A DNA stretch of 64,000 bases from Bacteroidota bacterium. Lineage in GTDB: Bacteria > Bacteroidota > Bacteroidia > Chitinophagales > BACL12. Numbering within the stretch: the stretch's first letter is position 1; every line of letters starts with the position of its first letter. A program made the position numbers and the translations under genes. Location of the stretch: contig JADJJZ010000006.1 of the NCBI GenBank assembly GCA_016706255.1, positions 744,001 to 808,000 of the forward strand, written 5' to 3'. This document shows positions 17,773 through 27,762 of the stretch, in pieces. The notes under the pieces were generated by a model. It worked only from the letters and a program-made list of their open reading frames with translations. It did no database searches and had not been told where the DNA came from.

Positions 17773-18948
17773 TTACAGATTTAAATATTCGTCGTTATAA
17801 TCGTTTGTTACCGTGCGAACCTGTTGTTCAAGTAAATGCATGGCATCAATCATCATCTGATCATCGTACGGGAATGGCAATGGTTTACCGCCAATTTTCG
17901 CTTTAGATTGTGGTGTTAGTGCTTCCGCATAACCGGTTGCTACTGCATAATAATTTTGGAAAACTGCATCACTGCGCACCGGAACCGATTTCAAAACGTT
18001 ACCGGCTTTATCCATATAAACAACCTCACCACTTACAGTTGCCACTTTTTCTTGCCAGGTTTCGGTAATAAATGCAGTTACGGTTTTGTAATCAGGTTCT
18101 TTTACAGGGTTGCCCAGACTGTCTTTCACGATATTGCCCTGATTATCGTAAACAAATTCATATCCGTCGATAATTTCTTTTGATTCTTCGTAACGGTTAG
18201 TAGTTACTTTTTCAGGATAGGCCTCCACTTTGCGCACATTCAACTGAATATAATAATCAGTGCTACCGGCTGGGTAACTGCTGTGAATCATATACCAGGT
18301 TCCTGTGCTGTTATAAATGGTAATTTCGTCCATAGCCTTGGTAACATCGTAATTCAAACTGCTGTTCGACATGTTTTTTACCTGAAAAACTGCATGGTTT
18401 GTTCCAAGGTCACGTGCCTGTTTCATCAAATCATCAACATCTTTATACTCGTTATAAAAACGACCAATGTTTTGTAATTCATAATAAGCTTCACGCGCTT
18501 TGTAAGCATCTTTTGTATTCAATTTTAATGATGCATCAGCATACCAATAAGCTGCAGCGTTCTTTTTTGCAGTATTCAAACCGTCAACAGCATCAACAAA
18601 TTTGAATTCGGCATCCCGTTCTTCTGTTCCTAAATAAAGTGGGAGCAAGGGTTTTATTTTTTGCTGACGATTGTAAATGCTTTCATAAACATGATATATA
18701 TCTTCCCAACGGTCAGGGCGACCTTCCGTGTTGAGCGATTTAATTATTTCGAGGTCACCATCATTAGCCCGCATAAAAGCCTGCTCCAAAATAACAATGT
18801 ACTCGGCTTTGTCGGGATTGTCTATCAGTTTTTTCACGCAGATGTCTATGGCTTCATCATAATCGCCTTTTCTAAATTCTTTTTCGGCTACTTTACATCC
18901 TGAACTAATTACAACTAAAAAAATTGAAGCGTAAATCATTTTTTTCAT
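17773..18948 (-). CDS. Lipoprotein with N-terminal TPR-like helices
   Basis: A 391-residue lipoprotein with lipobox VVISSGC (Cys about residue 18). The mature N-terminus KVAEKEFRKGDYDEAIDICVKKLIDNP reads like one TPR helix pair, with more helical segments to about residue 185. The C-terminal half is beta-rich with a repeated NVRKVEAYPEKV type strand pattern. I do not recognise a named family. It faces away from the act operon across a 283-bp spacer and has its own terminator, so it is probably monocistronic and located in the periplasm. Confidence 0.7.
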   Translation of the reverse strand: MKKMIYASIFLVVISSGCKVAEKEFRKGDYDEAIDICVKKLIDNPDKAEYIVILEQAFMRANDGDLEIIKSLNTEGRPDRWEDIYHVYESIYNRQQKIKPLLPLYLGTEERDAEFKFVDAVDGLNTAKKNAAAYWYADASLKLNTKDAYKAREAYYELQNIGRFYNEYKDVDDLMKQARDLGTNHAVFQVKNMSNSSLNYDVTKAMDEITIYNSTGTWYMIHSSYPAGSTDYYIQLNVRKVEAYPEKVTTNRYEESKEIIDGYEFVYDNQGNIVKDSLGNPVKEPDYKTVTAFITETWQEKVATVSGEVVYMDKAGNVLKSVPVRSDAVFQNYYAVATGYAEALTPQSKAKIGGKPLPFPYDDQMMIDAMHLLEQQVRTVTNDYNDEYLNL

Positions 18949-19175
18949 AATCTCCTCCTGTTTAATCTTTTATAAATACAAAACTATGCCAGCATTTAGA
19001 TGTAATTGGGTGTAAAAATGTTACAAGCTTGTGAATAAGTACGATTTTTAATTTAGAATGCTTCTAAACAAGTATTTTTTATCGCTTGAAACCCTTTATT
19101 TACAAGCATTTGAAGCGGGTTGCATTAAATGAAAATTTTTTTAAAAGAATTGTTAAACTTTTGATGATTGGTGTT

Positions 19176-19183
19176 TAGTTTTG
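19176..19183 (+). promoter_or_regulatory. Promoter -7 element of the act-cox operon
   Basis: TAGTTTTG matches TAnnTTTG exactly, about 50 bases before the actA start. The -33 TTTG is not well placed (TTG at 19150-19152 gives a 23-base spacer), so an activator may help. The 283-bp spacer between the lipoprotein gene and actA contains no other gene; it is AT-rich and holds short inverted repeats such as AATGCTT / AAGCATT. Confidence 0.45.
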
Positions 19184-19231
19184 CACGGGTTTAAAAAAGC
19201 CTAAAATACCTTAACCATAAAATCAAGGATT

Positions 19232-20482
19232 GTGCAGCATAAGAAGTCGACGACCATCACACGCCTCCTGACCATTTTTACATTATTCACTTTGTTGTTT
19301 ACTGCTAACGCAGCATACGCAGGTGAAGCGGAGGGAAAAGCACTTTTTCAAGCCAATTGTCAGAAATGTCACCTGGTTGATAGAAAAATGACCGGACCGG
19401 CATTACAAAATGTCCGAACACGCTGGGCAGACTCGACTAATCTTTACAAATGGATAAAAAACCCTGCTGGTTTTCTTGCCACAGGTGATAAATATTCAAA
19501 TGCCTTAGCTAAAGAATACGGTCAGGTGATGCAGTCATTCCCATCATTAACCGATGCTAACATTACCGATATCCTTGCTTATATTGATGCTGAAGCACTT
19601 AGAAAAGCTACTGCACCTCCCCCAGGTACTCCAGGCAATGTTGAAGTTAAAAAAGACAATTCTACATTATATTGGATTTTAATCATTGCATTATTATTTA
19701 TTGCAGTAATCCTTGGTCGTTCAGTTAAATATCTCGACGGTTTAGTTCGTCAGAAATTTGATGACCCGGCTCCGGATACTACACCTTTCTGGAAAAAACG
19801 CAAATACCGTCCTTTAGTTGGTATCCTTGCTTTATTATTCTTATGCTTCTTAAGCGTTGCCATGTGGGATAGTGCAACTGCACTTGGTCGTCAGCAAGAT
19901 TATGCACCTGAGCAACCAATTGCCTTCTCACATAAAGTGCACGCTGGTATCAATAAAATAGATTGTAAATACTGTCACGTAGGTGCTGAACGCGGAAAAT
20001 CTGCTGTTATACCTTCATTGAGTGTTTGTATGAACTGTCACTACAATATTCAGGGTGTTAATGGTTTAGATCCTAATTATCCTAAGGCAGTTTACGATAA
20101 AGAGATTGCAAAAATTTACAGTTATATCGGTTTCAATAAAGAAACATCTAAATACGAAAGTGAACCAAAACCTGTAGAATGGGTGAAAATTCACAACCTT
20201 CCTGACCACGTTTATTTTAACCACTCACAGCACGTAAAAGTTGCCGGGTTAGAATGTCAAACTTGTCACGGTCAAATTCAGGAAATGGATGTTGTTCAAC
20301 AAATGGAAAATCTTTCCATGGGATGGTGCGTAAACTGTCACCGCAATACCAATGTAAACTTTACAACGAACGAGTTTTATAAACCATATGAAGTGTTGCA
20401 TGAAAAAATTAAAAATGGTGAAATGACGGATGTGAAAGCGTCAGACATCGGTGCAACAGAATGTCAAAAATGTCACTATTAA
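19232..20482 (+). CDS. actA: Alternative complex III multihaem cytochrome c subunit ActA
   Basis: A 416-residue protein beginning with a GTG codon (no ATG in position) and a signal sequence (about residues 10-30). Six CxxCH haem sites are visible: one in an N-terminal monohaem domain (CQKCH, about residue 43), then after a membrane span (about 150-165) and a second span (about 193-210) five more, CKYCH, CMNCH, CQTCH, CVNCH and a last CQKCH at the extreme C-terminus. ACIII ActA is known as the pentahaem subunit that accepts electrons from ActB; the N-terminal haem domain is extra. It opens a 15-gene respiratory operon. Confidence 0.95.
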   Translation: MQHKKSTTITRLLTIFTLFTLLFTANAAYAGEAEGKALFQANCQKCHLVDRKMTGPALQNVRTRWADSTNLYKWIKNPAGFLATGDKYSNALAKEYGQVMQSFPSLTDANITDILAYIDAEALRKATAPPPGTPGNVEVKKDNSTLYWILIIALLFIAVILGRSVKYLDGLVRQKFDDPAPDTTPFWKKRKYRPLVGILALLFLCFLSVAMWDSATALGRQQDYAPEQPIAFSHKVHAGINKIDCKYCHVGAERGKSAVIPSLSVCMNCHYNIQGVNGLDPNYPKAVYDKEIAKIYSYIGFNKETSKYESEPKPVEWVKIHNLPDHVYFNHSQHVKVAGLECQTCHGQIQEMDVVQQMENLSMGWCVNCHRNTNVNFTTNEFYKPYEVLHEKIKNGEMTDVKASDIGATECQKCHY

Positions 20483-20524
20483 TTTATTAACTCAAGCATC
20501 ACTTAAACTTCTAACCATAACCAA

Positions 20525-23500
20525 ATGGCAGAAAAAAAATACTGGAAAGGCCTCGAAGAATTAAATCAGGCGCCGGAATCAGCTCAACTCACACAAACCG
20601 AGTTTGGCGAAGAAATACCTGTAGATTTTTTTGACGGAAATGGTGACTTAACCAAGTCATCACGTCGTGATTTCTTAAAAATAATGGGCTTTAGCCTTAC
20701 TGCAGCAACAGTTGCAGCCGGTTGTGAAATGCCGGTTCGTAAGGTAGCTCCATATATATTTAAGCCTGAAGATGTAATTCCCGGTATTGCAACCTGGTAT
20801 GCGTCTACGTTTTATAACGGTGGTGACTACTGCAGTATTTTAGTAAAAACACGCGAAGGTCGCCCGATTAAAATTGAAGGTAACCGCGATTCAAAAGTTA
20901 CTAAAGGTGGTACTTCAGCCCGCGTTCAGGCAAGTGTTTTAAGTTTATATGATACCAGCCGCCTCCGCAACCCAATGGTTAAAAGCGGAAGCGATTTTTC
21001 AAATGCATCATGGGATGAAGTTGATAAAGCAATTGCCGGCAAATTAGCTGCTAACCCAAATGCAAACATTCGCATTTTAACATCTACAGTAATAAGCCCA
21101 TCTACTAAAAAAGTATTTGCTGCTTTTGCTGCTAAATATCCAAATACAAAAGTTTACAGCTATGATGCACTTTCATACAGTGGTATGTTAATGGCAAACA
21201 TGGCGTCTAAAGGAAAATCTGAAATTCCTGATTATCATTTCGAAAAAGCAAAAGTGATTGTAAGTATCGATGCAGATTTTCTGGGAACATGGATTTCTCC
21301 AATTGAATTTACAAAAGGATATGTGGCTACAAGAAAGGTTACAAAAGAAAAACCTGAAATGAGCCGTCACTATCATTTTGAAAGCAGAATGTCTTTAACC
21401 GGTTCTAACGCCGATTATCGTGTTGCTGTTGCTCCTTCTGAACTAGGTATTGTTGCACTTAATTTATTAGATGCCATTACCGGTGCTAATAATTCAGGTG
21501 GCGCAAAATTAAAAGATGAAGCCAAAGCTGCACGTTTAAAAGAAGCTGCTGAATGGCTGAAGAAAAATCGTGGTGAATCACTTGTAGTAAGTGGTTGCAA
21601 CGATGAAAATGTTCAATTGATTGTAAACGCAATTAACGATGCATTAAACAATTACGGTAATACAATTACCTGGGATTGTTCAAATATGTTACGTCAGGGT
21701 TCCGATGCAAGTGTTAAAACACTGGTTAGTGAATTAAATGGCAAACAGGCGAATATTGTTATGATTAACGATTGTAACCCTGTGTATGACCATCCCCTAG
21801 GCGGCGAACTTGAAAAGGCATTAGCAAATGCGGATATGAGTATTTCTTTCTCAGGAAATATGAATGAAACCGCTGCTGCATGTAGTTACATTTGCCCTGA
21901 TCACCATTTCCTTGAATCATGGAATGATGCTGAACCTAAAAAAGGACTGTATTCATTAGCACAACCAACAATTAAAAATTTATTTGATACACGTCAAATG
22001 CAGGATACACTCTTAACATGGAGTGGCGAAACAATGGCGTATCATGATTATATCGTTCAAAGCTGGACAACCGGTCCATTAGCAGGAAGTGCTGACCCAA
22101 TGACTGCTTTTAATAAAGCATTACAAATAGGTTTGTATCAACCTGAAGGTGGCAGCATTTCAGCAGCAGTAGATTCTGCAGTTGCAGCTTTAACAGCAAC
22201 AACCGAAACGGCTCCTGTTGCTGATATGAGCGGTGCGGCTTCGGCAATTTTAGCAATGGCTAAAAAAGCTTCCGGTGTTGAGATTCAGTTTTATGAATCA
22301 ATAGCAATTGGTGATGGTCGTTATGCCGACAACCCTTGGTTACATGAATTACCGGATCCGGTTTCAAAAATTACCTGGGATAATTACCTGAACGTTTCAC
22401 CTGCTTATGCAAGAGAAAATAAAATTGAACACGGCGATGTTCTTAAAGTAACTGTTAACGGTAAAAGCGTAATGTTACCTGCGGCAATTCAGCCGGGTCA
22501 GGCTAATAATACTGTTTCTGTAGCTGTTGGTTATGGAAGAACAAAAGTTGGCAAAGGTGGTCAGGACGTTGGTGTTAATGTTTATCAATTATTGGATGCA
22601 AGTGGAGCATGTGTTAGCTACATGGCTGCTAATGTTACCATCGACAACACAGGTGAAAACGTTAAACTTGCTCAAACACAAACCCATTTCAGTTTAAATG
22701 ACGGTTTGGGTATGCGTCATATTGTAAAAGAAACCACATTAGCTGAATATAAGAACCACGCAAATGCCGGTAACGAAGATCGTGCTGAAGCATTAGCTTG
22801 GAAAGACATTACTTTTTATCCGGATTATTTCGGTAAGAAAAATGGCTTCAACTGGAGTATGGCAATTGACCTTAACTCATGTGTTGGTTGCGGCGCCTGC
22901 GTTATTTCTTGTAATGCAGAAAACAATATTCCTATTGTAGGTAAAAATGAAGTTATTCGTTCACACGAAATGCATTGGATGCGTATCGACCGTTATTATG
23001 CGGGCGATGAAGAAAATCCTGAAGTGGTTTATCAGCCAATGTTATGTCAGCATTGCGAAAATGCACCTTGTGAAAACGTTTGTCCGGTAGGTGCTACCAA
23101 CCACAGTTCTGAAGGCTTTAACCAAATGGCGTACAACCGTTGTATCGGAACACGCTATTGTGCAAATAACTGTCCTTATAAAGTGCGTCGTTTCAACTGG
23201 TTCGATTACGGTTCTGCCGATACTTTCGGAACCATGAACGATCCAAAAGGTACAGAAGAAAGAGGCATGATGGAAGATCTCACCCGTATGGTACTCAACC
23301 CTGATGTTACCGTTCGTTCAAGAGGTGTTATCGAAAAATGTTCTTTCTGTGTTCAGCGTATTCAGGAAGCTAAATTGACTGCTAAAAAAGAAAGCCGTGA
23401 GTTAAAAGACGGCGAGTTCCGTGTAGCATGTCAAAGCGCTTGTCCTGCTGATGCCATCACATTTGGTAACAGCTACGACGATAGCAGTGCAGTTGTAAAA

Positions 23501-23650
23501 GAAGCAAAAGATGAACGCACATTCGGAATTTTAGAAGAATTCCACTGGGTACCATCAGTATTCTATAAGACAAAAGTTAGAAATAAAGACAAGGCTGATC
23601 ATAAGAATGAGGAAGCATTGGATATCATGGATTTATATAATTATAAATAA
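20525..23650 (+). CDS. actB: Alternative complex III iron-sulfur/molybdopterin-like subunit ActB
   Basis: A 1041-residue fusion. The N-terminus has a twin-arginine motif (SRRDFLKIMGFS) followed by a lipobox-like AAGC, so it is exported folded by Tat. Residues about 80-700 are homologous to molybdopterin oxidoreductases but are thought not to bind the cofactor in ACIII. The C-terminal ferredoxin-like part has CVGCGACVISC, CQHCENAPCENVC, CIGTRYCANNC and CSFCVQRI with CQSACP, the sites for four Fe-S clusters. It passes electrons from menaquinol in ActC to ActA. The length fits the family. Confidence 0.96.
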   Translation: MAEKKYWKGLEELNQAPESAQLTQTEFGEEIPVDFFDGNGDLTKSSRRDFLKIMGFSLTAATVAAGCEMPVRKVAPYIFKPEDVIPGIATWYASTFYNGGDYCSILVKTREGRPIKIEGNRDSKVTKGGTSARVQASVLSLYDTSRLRNPMVKSGSDFSNASWDEVDKAIAGKLAANPNANIRILTSTVISPSTKKVFAAFAAKYPNTKVYSYDALSYSGMLMANMASKGKSEIPDYHFEKAKVIVSIDADFLGTWISPIEFTKGYVATRKVTKEKPEMSRHYHFESRMSLTGSNADYRVAVAPSELGIVALNLLDAITGANNSGGAKLKDEAKAARLKEAAEWLKKNRGESLVVSGCNDENVQLIVNAINDALNNYGNTITWDCSNMLRQGSDASVKTLVSELNGKQANIVMINDCNPVYDHPLGGELEKALANADMSISFSGNMNETAAACSYICPDHHFLESWNDAEPKKGLYSLAQPTIKNLFDTRQMQDTLLTWSGETMAYHDYIVQSWTTGPLAGSADPMTAFNKALQIGLYQPEGGSISAAVDSAVAALTATTETAPVADMSGAASAILAMAKKASGVEIQFYESIAIGDGRYADNPWLHELPDPVSKITWDNYLNVSPAYARENKIEHGDVLKVTVNGKSVMLPAAIQPGQANNTVSVAVGYGRTKVGKGGQDVGVNVYQLLDASGACVSYMAANVTIDNTGENVKLAQTQTHFSLNDGLGMRHIVKETTLAEYKNHANAGNEDRAEALAWKDITFYPDYFGKKNGFNWSMAIDLNSCVGCGACVISCNAENNIPIVGKNEVIRSHEMHWMRIDRYYAGDEENPEVVYQPMLCQHCENAPCENVCPVGATNHSSEGFNQMAYNRCIGTRYCANNCPYKVRRFNWFDYGSADTFGTMNDPKGTEERGMMEDLTRMVLNPDVTVRSRGVIEKCSFCVQRIQEAKLTAKKESRELKDGEFRVACQSACPADAITFGNSYDDSSAVVKEAKDERTFGILEEFHWVPSVFYKTKVRNKDKADHKNEEALDIMDLYNYK

Positions 23651-23660
23651 TTAAATAATT

Positions 23661-25061
23661 ATGTTCGTATCACCTTTAAGGGAACCATTAATACAGGGTC
23701 ATAAAACCTACAAACAGATATCTGATGATATTTGTGCACCGGTAGAAGCCGCGCCTAGTAAAGCATGGATGATTGCTGTAACATTGTCAGGATTGCTGGC
23801 ACTCACCGGTTTTACAATGATCGGCATCACAATTACCTACGGTATAGGTATGTGGGGTTTGAACAAAACAGTTGGTTGGGCCTGGGATATTACCAACTTC
23901 GTTTGGTGGATCGGTATCGGTCACGCCGGAACCCTGATTTCGGCCATCCTCTTATTATTCCGTCAAAAATGGAGAACAGGTGTAAACCGCTCAGCAGAGG
24001 CGATGACGATTTTCGCGGTAATTTGCGCCGGTTTATTCCCTATCATTCACATGGGTCGTGTTTGGCTGGCATTCTTTATCTTCCCTTATCCAAATACACG
24101 CGGACCGGTTTGGGTGAACTTTAACTCACCGCTGTTATGGGACGTGTTTGCGATTTCGACTTACTTTACCGTTTCATTGGTATTCTGGTATACCGGTTTG
24201 ATTCCGGATCTTGCATTAGTACGCGACAGAACTACATCTGCATTCAAAAAAAGAATGTATAATATATTCAGCTTCGGCTGGAAAGGAACAGCTAAAAACT
24301 GGCAACGTTTTGAATCCATTTCATTGGTGTTGGCAGGTTTATCTACCCCACTCGTATTATCAGTGCACACCATCGTATCCTTCGACTTCGCTACCTCGGT
24401 TATTCCGGGCTGGCATACCACTATCTTCCCTCCATATTTCGTTGCAGGGGCGATTTTTTCCGGATTTGCGATGGTATTAACGCTGATGTTGGTGGTTAGA
24501 AAAGTATTTAACTTACAAGAATACATCACCTTAGCGCATATTGAATCAATGAATAAGGTAATTATTCTTACCGGTTCAATTGTGGGTGTTGCTTATATCA
24601 CCGAATTATTTACTGCATGGTATTCAGGAAATCAATATGAACAATATGCGTTCCTGAACAGAAGTACCGGTCCTTACTGGTGGAGTTACTGGGGTATGAT
24701 GACATGTAACGTGGTTTCTCCGCAGTTATTCTGGATTAAAAAATTACGTCGCAATATTGTGTTCACTTTCTTTATGTCGATTTTCATCAACGTGGGTATG
24801 TGGTTCGAACGATTTGTAATTATCGTAACATCTACACACCGCGACTTTATACCATCCAGCTGGACCATGTATTATCCAACTATCGTTGAGATATTTATTT
24901 ATCTGGGTACAATTGGATTCTTTATGACACTGTTCCTCATTTTTGCCAAAGTGGCACCGGTGATTGCAGTAGCAGAGGTAAAATCGATTTTGAAAACATC
25001 TGGCGACCAGTATACCGGACCGGATGCTATTCATACACAGGATGAACATCATAAACATTAA
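23661..25061 (+). CDS. actC: Alternative complex III NrfD-like membrane subunit ActC
   Basis: A 466-residue polytopic protein with about ten membrane spans, of the NrfD/PsrC family. The N-terminus has MFVSPLREPLIQGHKTYKQI, typical of ActC, and the spans include GIGHAGTLISAILLL and FPIIHMGRVW, conserved around the quinol site. In ACIII this subunit oxidises menaquinol at the periplasmic side and contributes to the charge-transfer path. It is 10 bases after actB. The C-terminus has a His-rich tail (DEHHKH). Confidence 0.95.
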   Translation: MFVSPLREPLIQGHKTYKQISDDICAPVEAAPSKAWMIAVTLSGLLALTGFTMIGITITYGIGMWGLNKTVGWAWDITNFVWWIGIGHAGTLISAILLLFRQKWRTGVNRSAEAMTIFAVICAGLFPIIHMGRVWLAFFIFPYPNTRGPVWVNFNSPLLWDVFAISTYFTVSLVFWYTGLIPDLALVRDRTTSAFKKRMYNIFSFGWKGTAKNWQRFESISLVLAGLSTPLVLSVHTIVSFDFATSVIPGWHTTIFPPYFVAGAIFSGFAMVLTLMLVVRKVFNLQEYITLAHIESMNKVIILTGSIVGVAYITELFTAWYSGNQYEQYAFLNRSTGPYWWSYWGMMTCNVVSPQLFWIKKLRRNIVFTFFMSIFINVGMWFERFVIIVTSTHRDFIPSSWTMYYPTIVEIFIYLGTIGFFMTLFLIFAKVAPVIAVAEVKSILKTSGDQYTGPDAIHTQDEHHKH

Positions 25062-25091
25062 GTATAACCAAGCATAAACAACATTTGCAAA

Positions 25092-25619
25092 ATGGCAAAT
25101 AAAAAAATAATATACGGTTTATATGACGATGAAGTTGTATTGATCGATGCAGTTAAAAAAGTGCGCGCAGAGGGCCTTAAAATCCACGATTGTTATACAC
25201 CGTTTCCGGTTCACGGACTCGACGATGCAATGGGATTGAGAATGACTCGCCTGCACAGTGCCGGTTTTATTTTTGGTGCTACAGGTACTACAACTGCACT
25301 CTCATTTATTTTATGGATTACAACCAGTAATTACCCGATTAACTATGGTGGTAAACCATATTTATCATTACCGGCTTGGATTCCAATTACATTTGAGTTA
25401 ACCGTGTTGTTTGCTTCGGTAGGTATGTTTTTAACTTATTTGTATTTAAACAGACTTGCTCCAGGTGTTAAACCGGAAATTGTAGATGAAAGAACAACAA
25501 GTCACTTATTTGCAATGACATTTGAAATAGATGACCATACTTCATCTGAGAAAAAAGATGAAATCAGAAAAGTTTTAACCGCAAGTGGCGCAGTTGAAGT
25601 TCACGAAAAAGAATTATAA
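25092..25619 (+). CDS. actD: Alternative complex III subunit ActD (DUF3341)
   Basis: A 175-residue protein with a cytoplasmic N-terminal domain starting KKIIYGLYDDEVVLIDAVKKVRAEG and containing DCYTPFPVHGLDDAMGL, the DUF3341 signature, followed by two membrane spans (about 60-77 and 98-118) and an acidic C-terminal domain. In ACIII structures ActD is a small peripheral membrane subunit without cofactors. It has the usual position between actC and actE. Confidence 0.94.
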   Translation: MANKKIIYGLYDDEVVLIDAVKKVRAEGLKIHDCYTPFPVHGLDDAMGLRMTRLHSAGFIFGATGTTTALSFILWITTSNYPINYGGKPYLSLPAWIPITFELTVLFASVGMFLTYLYLNRLAPGVKPEIVDERTTSHLFAMTFEIDDHTSSEKKDEIRKVLTASGAVEVHEKEL

Positions 25620-25634
25620 TACCATAAATATCTT

Positions 25635-26312
25635 ATGAAAATGGGTATATCAAAATATTTAAAAACAGCGGCAATAATTTTTGCATTGCCTCTTGTATTT
25701 ACATCTTGTAAAAAAGCAGGTGGTAACTACACAGGTGATTCATATACCTGGGATATGAGTTACTCAAGAGCTTATGAAACCTATAGTATGATGCCCGAAA
25801 TGCCAAATGGCATGAGTGCTATTACGCCAGTTGCAGGAACTGTACCTTATGTTGGAAATCCAATTGCAGGAACTCATAAAGACAGTTTAACGATGGCTTT
25901 AAACCTGCCGTATAATCTGCCGAATACCCCAGAAGGTTATGCCCGCGCTGCTTTGGAAGTGAAAAACCCATTTACCATCAACGATAAAGAAGTTGTAGCA
26001 CAGGGTAAATACTATTTCGATATTTATTGTGCCGTTTGTCACGGTACTGCCGGTGACGGAAAAGGTTATATTGTTACTGAAGGCAAATACACAGCAATTC
26101 CGCCTAATTATTTCGACCCGATGTATATGGCTATGACAGAAGGAACTATGTTTCATTCAGTTACCTACGGTAGAAACGCTATGCAATCATATGCTTATGC
26201 ATTATCAAAAGAAGAACGTTGGAAAGTTGTAACTTATGTAAAATATTTACAGGCTGAGTATGCAGCAGCACAAGCTCCGACAGCAGCTAACGACACAACA
26301 AAAACAAATTAA
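25635..26312 (+). CDS. actE: Alternative complex III monohaem cytochrome c lipoprotein ActE
   Basis: A 225-residue lipoprotein with lipobox LVFTSC (Cys about residue 25). The C-terminal half is a class I cytochrome c domain with CAVCHGTAGDGKG and downstream Met residues suited as the sixth ligand. In ACIII it is the peripheral haem subunit that can hand electrons to a cytochrome or oxidase. The N-terminal third (about 26-110) is proline-rich and looks extended. Family and position both support the call. Confidence 0.94.
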   Translation: MKMGISKYLKTAAIIFALPLVFTSCKKAGGNYTGDSYTWDMSYSRAYETYSMMPEMPNGMSAITPVAGTVPYVGNPIAGTHKDSLTMALNLPYNLPNTPEGYARAALEVKNPFTINDKEVVAQGKYYFDIYCAVCHGTAGDGKGYIVTEGKYTAIPPNYFDPMYMAMTEGTMFHSVTYGRNAMQSYAYALSKEERWKVVTYVKYLQAEYAAAQAPTAANDTTKTN

Positions 26313-26364
26313 TTTAATCAAGATATTAACGCTTTCGAATTAATACCAAGCAAATAACAAAAGC

Positions 26365-27753
26365 ATGAACGGCTCAAACAAATTCGAATATACTTCTAAA
26401 CTGAAAACCACTTTCCTCGGATTACTTATTGCAGGGGTTGTGCTTACAGTTGTTGGAATGGTTACAGGTGCATCAATGGATCGTTTCTGGTCTAATTACC
26501 TGTTGGATACCATAATGTTTTTAGGCATCTCTGTGCTGGCGCTTTTCTTTTTAGCCGCACACCAGATTGCAATGTCAGGATGGCATATCACTATCAAACG
26601 CGTTCCTGAGGCTATGAGTCAGTTCTCAAAATATGGTGCAGTGTTGATGTTAGTTGTAATTGTGGGTTTGTGGGCAGGTTATCATCATTTATATCACCAT
26701 TGGGATAATCAGTTTGTTCAGGAAAAACAAGTTACACTTGAAGAATTAAAAGAATACGATGCTGAATTATTAGCCGAAGGTGGTGAAGAAGGTCACAATA
26801 AAGATTATTCACGCACCTGGCAGGCATTCCAGTATGATGGAAAAGCAGAACATGTTGAACATCATGAAGAACCAAAAGCAGAATTAGTTGCCGATGCAAA
26901 CGGAATGGTGGAAAATCCGCATTATGACAGATTAATTGATGAAAAAAGTGGTTATTTAAATAAAACGTTTTGGACAATACGCTCACTGGTATATTTATTA
27001 TTGTGGGTTGGTGTTGCAATTACCTTACGTAAATTTTCTCTTAAAGAAGATATTGAAGGTACCAACCACTGGTTTTTACGCACTAAATTCTGGTCTGCTA
27101 TCTTTTTAATTATTTGGGCTGTAAGTAGTTCAACAATGGCTTGGGACTGGGTGATGTCACTTGACCCACATTGGTATAGCACCCTGTTTGGCTGGTACAA
27201 TTTCGTATCACTTTGGGTTGCTTCTCTTTCTACAATAGTTTTAATTCTGATTTACCTGAAACGCAAAGGGTATATGGAAGAATTAAATGAAAACCATTTA
27301 CACGATTTAGGTAAATATATTTTCGCGTTCAGCGTATTTTGGACATATTTATGGTTCAGCCAGTTTATGTTATACTGGTATGGTAATATTCCGGAAGAAA
27401 CACGTTGGTGGTTAGATCGCGCCAGAACAAATTACAAATACATTTTTTACGCAAACCTTATCATTAATTTCTTGTTCCCATTCCTAGTTTTATTACGCAG
27501 AGATGCGAAAAGAAACTTAAATGTGTTAGCAACAGTTTCAGTTGTAATGATATTATCACACTGGTTGGATTTCTTCCTGATGATAATGCCTCCTACAGTT
27601 GGTTCAGAATGGGGAATCGGATTACTCGAAATTGGAATGTTTTTAACATTTGCAGGGTTGTTCTTATACATCGTTTTTGGTGAGCTCGCTAAAGCATCAC
27701 TGGTGCCTCAAAAGCATCCGTTATACAGAGAAAGTCTTGATCATCACATATAA
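26365..27753 (+). CDS. actF: Alternative complex III second NrfD-like subunit ActF
   Basis: A 462-residue membrane protein with about ten spans, paralogous to ActC. A His/Glu-rich soluble insert (about residues 110-195, including EHVEHHEEPKAE) separates the first spans from the rest, a feature of Bacteroidota ActF. Conserved spans include STMAWDWVMSLDPHWYSTLFGWY. It lies in the membrane opposite ActC; its quinone site is thought to be inactive or used for proton translocation. Confidence 0.93.
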   Translation: MNGSNKFEYTSKLKTTFLGLLIAGVVLTVVGMVTGASMDRFWSNYLLDTIMFLGISVLALFFLAAHQIAMSGWHITIKRVPEAMSQFSKYGAVLMLVVIVGLWAGYHHLYHHWDNQFVQEKQVTLEELKEYDAELLAEGGEEGHNKDYSRTWQAFQYDGKAEHVEHHEEPKAELVADANGMVENPHYDRLIDEKSGYLNKTFWTIRSLVYLLLWVGVAITLRKFSLKEDIEGTNHWFLRTKFWSAIFLIIWAVSSSTMAWDWVMSLDPHWYSTLFGWYNFVSLWVASLSTIVLILIYLKRKGYMEELNENHLHDLGKYIFAFSVFWTYLWFSQFMLYWYGNIPEETRWWLDRARTNYKYIFYANLIINFLFPFLVLLRRDAKRNLNVLATVSVVMILSHWLDFFLMIMPPTVGSEWGIGLLEIGMFLTFAGLFLYIVFGELAKASLVPQKHPLYRESLDHHI

Positions 27754-27762
27754 ATTTATACA

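Noticed and set aside
23765..24124. Plus-strand second frame of 119 codons in actC
   Set aside because: Overlaps the conserved actC frame fully and encodes basic low-complexity sequence; treated as a shadow.
24161..24529. Minus-strand open frame of 122 codons inside actC
   Set aside because: It is the antisense shadow of a membrane protein with conserved residues; no start context, no family and no compatible gene density.
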